From: an uncultured Bacteroidales bacterium
Lineage (GTDB): Bacteria; Bacteroidota; Bacteroidia; Bacteroidales; F082
Length of the DNA: 64,000 nt
Assembly (NCBI GenBank): GCA_900317055.1
Contig: ONFF01000005.1
Location: forward strand, 62,001-126,000
Direction of reading: 5' to 3'
Below, piece by piece: positions 25,087 to 32,322 of this stretch. Below the pieces are notes generated by a model. The model ran no database searches and had not been told where the DNA came from. It was given only the letters and a program-made list of their open reading frames with translations. Each line of letters opens with the position of its first letter. Positions within the stretch are counted from its first letter, which is position 1. Both the position numbers and the translations under genes were made by a program.

Positions 25087-25974
25087 TTATTTGATGGATA
25101 CTACCAAATAATTCGACATACTCCAGAAAGCTTCCTTGTCGAGGATTTGCAAGGTCTGAGCCCCTTCCTCTCCTTCATTGATCTGATAGCTGCTTTCCGG
25201 GTGGGTGGTCATGATTTTGGCCTTCTTGGTATTCAGCGGGATGAGCTCCAATTCGCGCTTGTTGCCTTCCACAAACTGTGTCTTGTCGAAGCCTTGCTTG
25301 GAGATGGCGCTCGATTGGAACAGTCCGCCTTTGCTGAGGATACCCTTTTCAACCAGTGTCTGCTGTGGAGCAATGCAAATCCACACCGTGTTCAGCATGG
25401 CATCTTGGTTTTCGATGGTAGCCTGTTGCGCTGCGTTCTGAACCGCCATCACATCCAAGTTGGTGCTCAACTCGCTGATGTTGTTATTCAGGTCGGTCAC
25501 CTGTTCATTCAGTTCGGCGATTTGCTCGCGACTCTGTTGCAATTCATCCTTCAAGCTACTGATATAGGTATCTTTTTCTTCCAATTGTTTCTTCAAGCGA
25601 TTCACAGTCTGGTTCAAGGCCTTTGAAGTTGCGCCCTGTTCGGCCAGCTGCTTTTCAAGTTTTTCGATCTTTTGGCGGTTCTCCTGCAAAGTCTGCTGGA
25701 TGGCGTTAATCTCGGTAACAGCCTTGTTGGTATTGCCCTCTTGGTTATCCATCATGATGATGTTTTCCTGGGCGCGCACCGCCTCAAGGGCTGCTTCAAT
25801 CTCGTTGATGGTGTTCAACGCTTGGTCGAAACCACCTTTCGAAGCCACAGCTTCGGTGTACAAAGAATCACGTTCAGCCAAAAGGGCTTGGTACTTTTCG
25901 GAACGTTCCACATTGCATGAGGTGGCCAGCAAGGCCACAAATAGCAAAGAAATCAATGTCAATCTATGTTGCAT
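25087..25974 (-). CDS. Coiled-coil lipoprotein, Cbp1-like adhesin family
   Basis: A 295-residue lipoprotein with lipobox LLATSC at residues 15-20. Residues about 25-190 form a long coiled coil rich in Glu, Gln and Asn (QQTLQENRQKIEKLEKQLAEQ and later heptads). The C-terminal globular part (TVWICIAPQQTLVEKGILSKGGLF...FDKTQF) matches the Bacteroidota family annotated as Cbp1-like collagen-binding adhesin. The adhesin role is only inherited from that name. The gene is monocistronic with a strong terminator. Confidence 0.7.
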   Translation of the reverse strand: MQHRLTLISLLFVALLATSCNVERSEKYQALLAERDSLYTEAVASKGGFDQALNTINEIEAALEAVRAQENIIMMDNQEGNTNKAVTEINAIQQTLQENRQKIEKLEKQLAEQGATSKALNQTVNRLKKQLEEKDTYISSLKDELQQSREQIAELNEQVTDLNNNISELSTNLDVMAVQNAAQQATIENQDAMLNTVWICIAPQQTLVEKGILSKGGLFQSSAISKQGFDKTQFVEGNKRELELIPLNTKKAKIMTTHPESSYQINEGEEGAQTLQILDKEAFWSMSNYLVVSIK

Positions 25975-26149
25975 TTCAATTCGACTTTAATCCACCTTGT
26001 TTATATAGCACAATGCGTGCCACAAATACGAAAACACTTGAATGCAAAGGTTATCAACAGTTTATGTTCATAACTTGCAGTGTGCCACACTGTGGAATAA
26101 TGTGGAAAGTCACAGAATGCCTCAAAAAAAACGTGGAAAAATGGGGAAT

Positions 26150-26971
26150 CTACAGATACACAAAACCCGTGCTCTTGTGGCGCGGTAAGGGGAAGATGGA
26201 GGTGTTCACATCGGGACGGACATGCTTTTTGTGGAACTGTTGATACAGGCATTGCATGGCTCGCTCGGGAGTGTTGTTGTTCTCGCTGAGGTGACACAGC
26301 ATGATGTTTTTCATGCCCGAATGATAGACTTCAGCCACAAAACGCGCCGACTCCTCATTGCTCAGATGGCCAAAAGGCCCTGCGATGCGTTGCTTCAGGA
26401 TATACGGATACGAGCCTTTCTCCAACATTTCCACATCGTAATTGGCCTCAATGACAAGGTTATCGGCCTTGCGAATCTGCTCCTTCACCACCTTGTCGAG
26501 CATCCCGATGTCGGTGGCGATGGTCAAGGTATGTCCCTCATAGTTAAAATGATAGCCCACGGCTCCTCGCCCATCATGCATCACTGGGAAAGCTTCAATC
26601 GTGATGCCACAAATCTCAAACGGCTGCATGGGCTCAATCTCATGAAACAGTCCTGAATCAACCTTTTTTGTGGCATTGCCTTCAGCGAGACCTTGAAGAC
26701 AATCGGAATGGGCATAGATCGGGACGGGCGTGTTTTTCGTCAAAACCTCCAAGCCTTTCACATGGTCGATATGGTCATGTGTAATCAGAATAGCCTTGAT
26801 GTTTTTCATGCTCAAGTCATTCTTTACCAATCCCGTAACGATTTGCTTGGCATTGACACCCGCATCCACCAGGAGGCCTTCATCCTGCTTGCCCACATAG
26901 TAGCAATTGCCGCTGCTGCCCGAGGCAAAACTGCAAAAGACAAAAGGCGAAAGGCAGGAAAAGAGATCCAT
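26150..26971 (-). CDS. MBL-fold metallo-hydrolase, YycJ/WalJ-like
   Basis: A 273-residue metallo-beta-lactamase-fold protein starting MDLFSCLSPFVFCSFASGSSGN. It has the metal motif THDHIDHVKG, then FPVMHDGRGAVGYHF, TDIGM, EANYD and HLSNEES, all typical of the YycJ/WalJ branch, which has been linked to DNA metabolism and cell-wall control. ATG 26971 was chosen because the fold begins there and a -7 box TACTTTTG lies at 26990-26997. It is divergent from the ureohydrolase gene. Confidence 0.88.
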   Translation of the reverse strand: MDLFSCLSPFVFCSFASGSSGNCYYVGKQDEGLLVDAGVNAKQIVTGLVKNDLSMKNIKAILITHDHIDHVKGLEVLTKNTPVPIYAHSDCLQGLAEGNATKKVDSGLFHEIEPMQPFEICGITIEAFPVMHDGRGAVGYHFNYEGHTLTIATDIGMLDKVVKEQIRKADNLVIEANYDVEMLEKGSYPYILKQRIAGPFGHLSNEESARFVAEVYHSGMKNIMLCHLSENNNTPERAMQCLYQQFHKKHVRPDVNTSIFPLPRHKSTGFVYL

Positions 26972-26989
26972 CTGAGTCAAATTTGGCCG

Positions 26990-27027
26990 CAAAAGTAGAA
27001 ATTAAATTGGTTTTTTCCCTATTTTTG
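26990..27027. promoter_or_regulatory. Divergent -7 boxes for MBL hydrolase and ureohydrolase
   Basis: Minus-strand TACTTTTG at 26990-26997 and plus-strand TATTTTTG at 27020-27027, each 18-19 bp from its start codon. Confidence 0.6.
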
Positions 27028-27045
27028 GCACCAAATTTATCAACA

Positions 27046-28077
27046 ATGGAAAACAACTTTGACCCCAATGCAGCCGCCGTGGCCGATTCCGGCATCTACG
27101 GCCTGCCCTGCACCGCCGAAGAGGCGCAAATCATCATCATACCCGTCGAATGGGAACTCACCACGAGCTACAACCGTGGCACCGTCGACGGTCCAGCCAC
27201 CATCATGGAAGCCTCCTTGCAAGTCGACCTCTGCCACCATGACTATCCTGACCTATGGCAGAAAGGCATCTGGATGGACGAATTCCCTACCGAGCTCCGC
27301 GAACTCCACGACAAGATGGCACCCATCAGCGAAGACATCATCAACGCATTGTATGAAGGCACCATCGATGACGACCCAAAGACTTACGAAATGATGTATG
27401 ACATGATTGAAGATGCCACCGAACAGAAAAACGCCTGGCTTCGCGAACGCATCGCCTACTGGAAGGCACAAGGTAAGGTGGTCGGTCTATTGGGCGGCGA
27501 CCACAGTTGTCCCCTCGCCTACCACCAATACCTCAACCAGCTCGGTGTGGAATACGGCATCCTTCACGCCGATGCCCACTGCGACCTGCGTGAGGCTTTC
27601 GAGGGCTTCAAATACTCCCATGCTTCCATCTTCTACAACACGCTGCAATTCAGCAATGTGAAGAAACTCGTTCAAGTCGGCATCCGCGACTATTGCCATC
27701 AAGAGAAAGCCTTGGCGGAGAGCCAACCCCATAGAATCAAGGTATTCTTCGACCGCGACTGCCGCCGCCGCATCTACGAAGGTGCCAAATGGAAGGACAT
27801 CGTGGATGAGATGGTGGCCGCCTTGCCTAAGAAGGTCTACCTCTCCATCGACATCGATGCCTTAGACCCGAAGCTCTGTCCCAACACGGGCACACCCGTG
27901 CCGGGCGGCTTGGAATACGAGGAGCTGATGTACCTCCTCAACCGCATCCGCGAAGCTGGCAAGGACATCATCGGCTTCGACCTTTGCGAAGTATCGCCTT
28001 CGCCCGATGGCGGCGACTGGGATGGCAATGTCGGAGCACGGGTGCTGTTCCACTTGTGTGGGGTGGCGACAAAATAA
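27046..28077 (+). CDS. speB: Agmatinase/arginase family ureohydrolase
   Basis: A 343-residue binuclear-manganese hydrolase that removes urea (or a related group) from agmatine, arginine or similar guanidino compounds. Metal-binding motifs are GGDHS near residue 150, DAHCDLRE near 173 and SIDIDALDP near 268. Substrate cannot be fixed from sequence; agmatinase in polyamine synthesis is the usual call for this branch. ATG 27046 follows a -7 box. It is monocistronic and precedes the phosphate transport operon. Confidence 0.85.
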   Translation: MENNFDPNAAAVADSGIYGLPCTAEEAQIIIIPVEWELTTSYNRGTVDGPATIMEASLQVDLCHHDYPDLWQKGIWMDEFPTELRELHDKMAPISEDIINALYEGTIDDDPKTYEMMYDMIEDATEQKNAWLRERIAYWKAQGKVVGLLGGDHSCPLAYHQYLNQLGVEYGILHADAHCDLREAFEGFKYSHASIFYNTLQFSNVKKLVQVGIRDYCHQEKALAESQPHRIKVFFDRDCRRRIYEGAKWKDIVDEMVAALPKKVYLSIDIDALDPKLCPNTGTPVPGGLEYEELMYLLNRIREAGKDIIGFDLCEVSPSPDGGDWDGNVGARVLFHLCGVATK

Positions 28078-28095
28078 AGCGATTCTTCAATGATT

Positions 28096-28127
28096 TTTGC
28101 AATCATACATTTTTTTCAATAAATTTG
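28096..28127 (+). promoter_or_regulatory. Promoter of phosphate operon: -33 TTTG, -7 TAAATTTG
   Basis: TTTG at 28096-28099 and TAAATTTG at 28120-28127 are 24 bases apart, followed by GC; the gene starts 49 bp on. Confidence 0.6.
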
Positions 28128-28176
28128 CACCCAAATTCAACTTAGTTGAAATAACCATTTCAAACCCATTTCGAAA

Positions 28177-28827
28177 ATGGCACTGAACAATCTTTTCACC
28201 AGAGGAAGCAGCCGCGAGAAGCACTTCTTCCCCACCTACGCCAAGCAGGCGGAGACGGCTCAGATTGCCGCCAAATACCTCAAGGAACTGGTCAAGAGCG
28301 ATGACCCCGAGGAACGCAAACTGCTCACCCGAATGATCAAGAAACAGGAGACCACCGGCGACGAGCTGCTGCGTGAGTTCTACATCGAGCTCAACGAGGC
28401 TTTCGTAACGCCCTTCGACCGTGAGGACATGAACGCCTTGGCCATGGATCTCGACAAGTTCCTCGACTTCATCAACCACTCGGCCAAGACCATCCTGATG
28501 TACAACCCCAAGAAGATCGACAAGCAGATCAAGGAAATCGTGGACAACATCCACGAGGATGCCACCATCATCATGGAGGTGTTCAACTTGCTCGATGACC
28601 TCGGAAAGAACCACCAGCAAATCAGCGACTTGTGCCAAAAGGTCACCCTTATCGAGCACGCCGTCGATGACATCTATGGCGACTACATCTCCTACCTCTT
28701 CGAGAACGAGAAGGACGAGATTGAGTTGCTGAAATACAAGGAGATCGCACAGGTGGTGGAAGACACCACCGACCGCGCCAAGGAGGTGACCGGCACCGTT
28801 AAAAGTCTTTTAATAAAAGAATCGTGA
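28177..28827 (+). CDS. DUF47 (PhoU-like) protein, first copy
   Basis: A 216-residue all-helical protein of the DUF47/PhoU-like family, which accompanies and probably regulates PiT phosphate transporters. Typical pieces are FFPTYAKQAETAQ, KKQETTGDELLREFYIELNEAFVTPFDREDMNAL and VDDIYGDYISYLF. Its stop codon overlaps the transporter ATG (TGATG), so the two are coupled. A second, divergent copy follows the transporter. Confidence 0.9.
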   Translation: MALNNLFTRGSSREKHFFPTYAKQAETAQIAAKYLKELVKSDDPEERKLLTRMIKKQETTGDELLREFYIELNEAFVTPFDREDMNALAMDLDKFLDFINHSAKTILMYNPKKIDKQIKEIVDNIHEDATIIMEVFNLLDDLGKNHQQISDLCQKVTLIEHAVDDIYGDYISYLFENEKDEIELLKYKEIAQVVEDTTDRAKEVTGTVKSLLIKES

Positions 28828-29894
28828 TGAACCTCTTGACCATAGCCATCATCCTCTCCATTGTCCTTGCCTTCGTCTTCACCTTCCTGAACGGCATGAA
28901 CGACGCGGCCAACTCCATTTCGACCATCATCGCCACCAAGGTGATGACACCCGTGCAGGCCATCCTTTGGGCCTCGTTCTGGGAGTTCGCCGCCTTCCTC
29001 CTCATCCGACTGGTGCTCAACCAGCAGTTTGCCGTGGGTAACACCATGGCCAACTTCGCCGACCAATCGGTCATCGACCCCTACCTTATCCTATCTGCTT
29101 TGATAGGTGCAGCCATCTGGGTAGCCGTATGCACCAAAAGCGGCATGCCCATCTCCACCTCGCACGCCCTCATCGGTGGTATCATTGGAGCCGCCTGGTT
29201 TGTCAATGGAAGCAGCGTGCTACACATGACACCCATCATCATCACACTGGCATTCATCGTATTATCCCCATTGATTGGCTTGTTCCTGGGTTTCTTCCTT
29301 GAATGCATCTTCCTGAAGATTTTCAAAAACAGCCAGCGCAAACGGGTGGACAAGATTTTCAAGGTGTTGCAGCATTTCTCCACGGCTGCCTTCTGCATCG
29401 GCCACGGTTCCAACGACGCGCCCAAGACCATGGGTATTATTGCCGTGCTGATGGCCAGTGTGTTCACCACACAAGGTGTCAGCGACGGAATAAAGGAGTT
29501 CATCGGCAATTTCTACGACAGCAGCCAAGGCTTCCACATCCCTGACATTCTGGCTGTCGTGTGCTATATCATCATGTCGCTCGGCATCTTGATTGGCGGC
29601 AAAAATGTCATCAAGACCATGGGCGGCGGTTTGGCGAAGATTACGCCCGTTAGAGGGTTCTCTGCTGAGTTTGCCGGCGCCACCACCTTGATTGCCACTT
29701 CATTCATGGGTATCCCTGTCAGTACGACACACACCATCACGGGCGGCGTCATTGGCGTAGGCCTCACCGACGGTATGAAGTCGGTGAAATGGGTCACCGC
29801 AAAGCGTATCGTCCTGTCGTGGATCCTCACTATCCCTGTGCCGCTGGTCATCGGCGGCGTCCTGAACCTGTTGTTTCACCTCTTAGTCAAGTAA
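28827..29894 (+). CDS. pitA: PiT family inorganic phosphate transporter
   Basis: A 355-residue inner-membrane protein with about ten transmembrane segments. It carries the two PiT signature repeats, GMNDAANSISTIIATKV near residue 20 and GSNDAPKTMGIIAVLM near 195, and the loops TKSGMPISTSHALIGGIIG and MGIPVSTTHTITGGVIG. It imports phosphate as a metal complex with protons. I start at ATG 28827. It sits between two DUF47 genes in one operon. Confidence 0.92.
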   Translation: MNLLTIAIILSIVLAFVFTFLNGMNDAANSISTIIATKVMTPVQAILWASFWEFAAFLLIRLVLNQQFAVGNTMANFADQSVIDPYLILSALIGAAIWVAVCTKSGMPISTSHALIGGIIGAAWFVNGSSVLHMTPIIITLAFIVLSPLIGLFLGFFLECIFLKIFKNSQRKRVDKIFKVLQHFSTAAFCIGHGSNDAPKTMGIIAVLMASVFTTQGVSDGIKEFIGNFYDSSQGFHIPDILAVVCYIIMSLGILIGGKNVIKTMGGGLAKITPVRGFSAEFAGATTLIATSFMGIPVSTTHTITGGVIGVGLTDGMKSVKWVTAKRIVLSWILTIPVPLVIGGVLNLLFHLLVK

Positions 29895-29898
29895 TGCC

Positions 29899-30546
29899 AT
29901 GAGTCTCAACAGTTTCTTCCAGTTTTTCGTCCCCAAGGAAACCAAGTTCTACCCGCTCTACCAGCAGCAGGCAGCATACATCGACAAGGCCGCCACACTA
30001 TTGAGGCAGATGCTCGTGGAGACCGATCTCGACCAACTCGAAGCCTTGAGAAAGCACATCAAGTCTTGTGAGACCGAAGGCGACCAAGTGTTGCGCGACT
30101 TCTACAGCCAGCTCTTCGCCACCGTTCTCACGCCTTTCGACCGCGACGATGTGCACGAACTCGCCGAGATGATGGACACCTTCCTTGACCGCATCGACGA
30201 CTCGGCCAACATTATCCTCACCCGCCGTTTCCTCGCCGTTGATGAAGACCTCACCACCATGGCGGACAATATCATGTTCGCCGCCGAAAACCTCAGCACT
30301 ATCATCACCGACATGCCCAAAATGTTGGATAATCGCAAGGAAATCACCCGCCTCTGTCAGGAAATCAAGACTTTGGAAAACGAAAGCGATGTGCTATACG
30401 GCAGTTATATCAGCAAGCTGTTCAACAATGGCTACAGCCTGACGGAAATCATCAAGCGGAAAGACCTTGTGCAAGTCCTTGAAAACACCACTAATTCAGT
30501 GAAGTATATATCGGATAAAGTTAGAAGTATTGTTAGTAAAATGTAA
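29899..30546 (+). CDS. DUF47 (PhoU-like) protein, second copy
   Basis: A 215-residue DUF47 protein beginning 4 bp after the transporter stop. It has the same framework as the first copy (FYPLYQQQAAYIDKAATLL, SCETEGDQVLRDFYSQLFATVLTPFDRDDVHELAEMMD) but is clearly diverged from it. The two may form a heteromer or act at different phosphate levels; this is inference. Confidence 0.9.
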   Translation: MSLNSFFQFFVPKETKFYPLYQQQAAYIDKAATLLRQMLVETDLDQLEALRKHIKSCETEGDQVLRDFYSQLFATVLTPFDRDDVHELAEMMDTFLDRIDDSANIILTRRFLAVDEDLTTMADNIMFAAENLSTIITDMPKMLDNRKEITRLCQEIKTLENESDVLYGSYISKLFNNGYSLTEIIKRKDLVQVLENTTNSVKYISDKVRSIVSKM

Positions 30547-30547
30547 T

Positions 30548-30585
30548 TGGCTTTTAGCAGTTAGCTGTTAGCTATTAGCACGGCT
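30548..30585. repeat. Degenerate TTAGCAG/TTAGCTG words
   Basis: TTAGC recurs every 7 bases directly after the second DUF47 gene. A related block lies at 30971-31048, on the other side of the small four-helix gene. Confidence 0.6.
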
Positions 30586-30615
30586 TCTAGCCAAGTTTAA
30601 AGTAAAGTGTTCTAT

Positions 30616-30966
30616 ATGAGAGATTTTCATAATTACAAGGTTTGGGAGAAAGGCCATCAATTTGCACTCAGTATTTATAGGAAAACCAAGTCATTCCCCA
30701 AGGAAGAACTCTTTGGCATCACCTCTCAAATCAGGCGAGCTGCTACATCCATTCCATTTAACATAGCTGAAGGTTGTGGAAGAAGAAGCGATGCGGAATT
30801 TGCCCATTATTTGAACATCGCCGCTGGTTCCGCCTCAGAAGTTGAAGAAGAACTATTACTTTCATACGATTTAGAATTTATGGATGAAGATTCATATCAA
30901 AAACTCAACCAAGAAGTTAATGACATCAAAGCCATGCTTAACAAACTAATAGAAACCTTGCATTAA
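30616..30966 (+). CDS. Four-helix bundle protein (23S rRNA IVP family)
   Basis: A 116-residue protein starting MRDFHNYKVWEKGHQFALSIY, with SQIRRAATSIPFNIAEGCGRRSDAEFAHYLNIAAGSASEVEEEL, the signature of the TIGR02436 four-helix bundle family first seen in 23S rRNA intervening sequences. Its molecular role is unknown. It is isolated between the phosphate operon and pncB and is bracketed by TTAGC-word repeats, which suggests an inserted cassette. Confidence 0.88.
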   Translation: MRDFHNYKVWEKGHQFALSIYRKTKSFPKEELFGITSQIRRAATSIPFNIAEGCGRRSDAEFAHYLNIAAGSASEVEEELLLSYDLEFMDEDSYQKLNQEVNDIKAMLNKLIETLH

Positions 30967-30970
30967 TAAT

Positions 30971-31048
30971 GTAGGCTATTAGCTATAGCAGTTAGCTATT
31001 AGCTTGGCAGCCAATAAGCTAACAGCTAATTGCTAACAGCTAACAGCC
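30971..31048. repeat. TTAGC words in both orientations
   Basis: TTAGCTATTAGC is followed by GCTAACAGCTAATTGCTAACAGC, so the block can fold into a long hairpin. It is the right-hand partner of 30548-30585. Confidence 0.65.
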
Positions 31049-31066
31049 AAAAAAAAAGAATACACC

Positions 31067-32260
31067 ATGCGACAAATCATCACCAGCCTGTTAGACAACG
31101 ACCTCTACACCTTCAGCGTGTGCTATGCCTATTTGCAAAAGTTCCCCCGCGCAATGGGACAATACACCTTCGTAGACCGCAATAACACGGTATATCCCAA
31201 GGGTTTCGCCGAAAAACTGAGGGAACAATTCGACCTTTACGGCAACATCAAAATCACGGACGAGGAAGTGCGTTTCATGAAACGGAAATGCTATTACTTC
31301 CCACTGTGGTTCTTTACCTTCCTGAAAGGCTTCCACATGCGGCCATCAGAGGTCGAAGTGAGCCAAGACGAAGAAGGGCACCTGCACATCACCGTCACGG
31401 GACTGCTTTGGCGCACCGTGTTTTGGGAGATGCCCATCCTGGCTACGGTCTCTGAGATGATGCACGAGATGAAGGGTGAGTTTGAGCACTACGATGCCGA
31501 GAAGGAATACCAGAAATCCTATGCTAAGGGCATCCGCCTCATCGGCAATGGCGTGAAATTTAGCGACTTCGGCACACGGCGTCGTTTCTCGTTCGAGCAT
31601 CAAGACTTGGTCATCCGCAGCTTCATCGAGGCACAGAAGCAGTTCACCAAGACTTGTTTCGTTGGTACCTCTAATGTGCTGCTGGCCATGAAATACGACC
31701 TCACCCCTATCGGCACCATGAGCCACCAGTTCATCGAGACTTGTTCGCTCTATGGTTACAACGAAGCCAACTACCTCGCCATGGACTACTGGCAAGAGGT
31801 GTATGCCGGCAGCTTGGGTGTGTTCCTCTACGACACCTACACCCGCAAGGCCTTCTTCCAAAACTTCACCACCCTGCACGCCAAGTTGTTTGACGGTCTG
31901 CGCGTCGACAGTGGCGACAACTACGAGGCTTTGGAGGAAATCATCAACAAATACAAGGAACTCGGCATCGACCCAGCGCAGAAGTCCATCATCTTCAGCA
32001 ATGGTCTTAATGTGGACGAAGCCATCGCCATCCACGAAGCTGTGGCAGGTCGCATGCAAGACTCGTTCGGCATCGGCACCCACCTCACCTGCGATGTCGA
32101 CAATGTGAAGGCCATGAACATCGTGGTGAAGCTCACAGCGGCCAAGATTACTGAGAAACGTACTTGGAAGAAGGTGGTCAAGCTCAGCGACGACCTCGGC
32201 AAATACACCGGCGACCCAGGCGAGATTGAGATTTGCAAGAAAACGCTGGAAATCGAATAA
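31067..32260 (+). CDS. pncB: Nicotinate phosphoribosyltransferase
   Basis: A 397-residue enzyme that makes nicotinate mononucleotide from nicotinate and PRPP in NAD salvage. Motifs are SLLDNDLYTFSVCYAYL at the start, FSDFGTRRRFSFEHQDL, IGTMSHQFIE with the phosphorylated histidine, and RVDSGDNYEALEEI. Length is normal for PncB. It is monocistronic and preceded by the TTAGC-word block, so its promoter is hard to define. A strong hairpin follows it. Confidence 0.95.
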   Translation: MRQIITSLLDNDLYTFSVCYAYLQKFPRAMGQYTFVDRNNTVYPKGFAEKLREQFDLYGNIKITDEEVRFMKRKCYYFPLWFFTFLKGFHMRPSEVEVSQDEEGHLHITVTGLLWRTVFWEMPILATVSEMMHEMKGEFEHYDAEKEYQKSYAKGIRLIGNGVKFSDFGTRRRFSFEHQDLVIRSFIEAQKQFTKTCFVGTSNVLLAMKYDLTPIGTMSHQFIETCSLYGYNEANYLAMDYWQEVYAGSLGVFLYDTYTRKAFFQNFTTLHAKLFDGLRVDSGDNYEALEEIINKYKELGIDPAQKSIIFSNGLNVDEAIAIHEAVAGRMQDSFGIGTHLTCDVDNVKAMNIVVKLTAAKITEKRTWKKVVKLSDDLGKYTGDPGEIEICKKTLEIE

Positions 32261-32279
32261 TCCTTCTCTATAGATAGAT

Positions 32280-32313
32280 TAAGGGCGTACAGGTTCCGAC
32301 CCGTACGCCCTTA
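32280..32313. terminator. Hairpin between converging pncB and the 32323 gene
   Basis: An 11-bp perfect stem TAAGGGCGTAC/GTACGCCCTTA with a 12-base loop lies between the two stop codons. It lacks a long T-run but is placed to serve both strands. Confidence 0.6.
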
Positions 32314-32322
32314 GCATTTACT

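Noticed and set aside
26040..26120. DnaA-box-like TTATCAACA and repeated TGTGGAA in a short spacer, as a possible replication origin
   Set aside because: Only one near-consensus box, no cluster, no AT-rich unwinding element and no dnaA, dnaN or gidA nearby. An inverted repeat CAGTGTG-C-CACACTG there is too short to interpret.
30548..31048. TTAGC repeats as a CRISPR array
   Set aside because: The words are 7 bases and degenerate, with no spacers of constant length and no cas genes.
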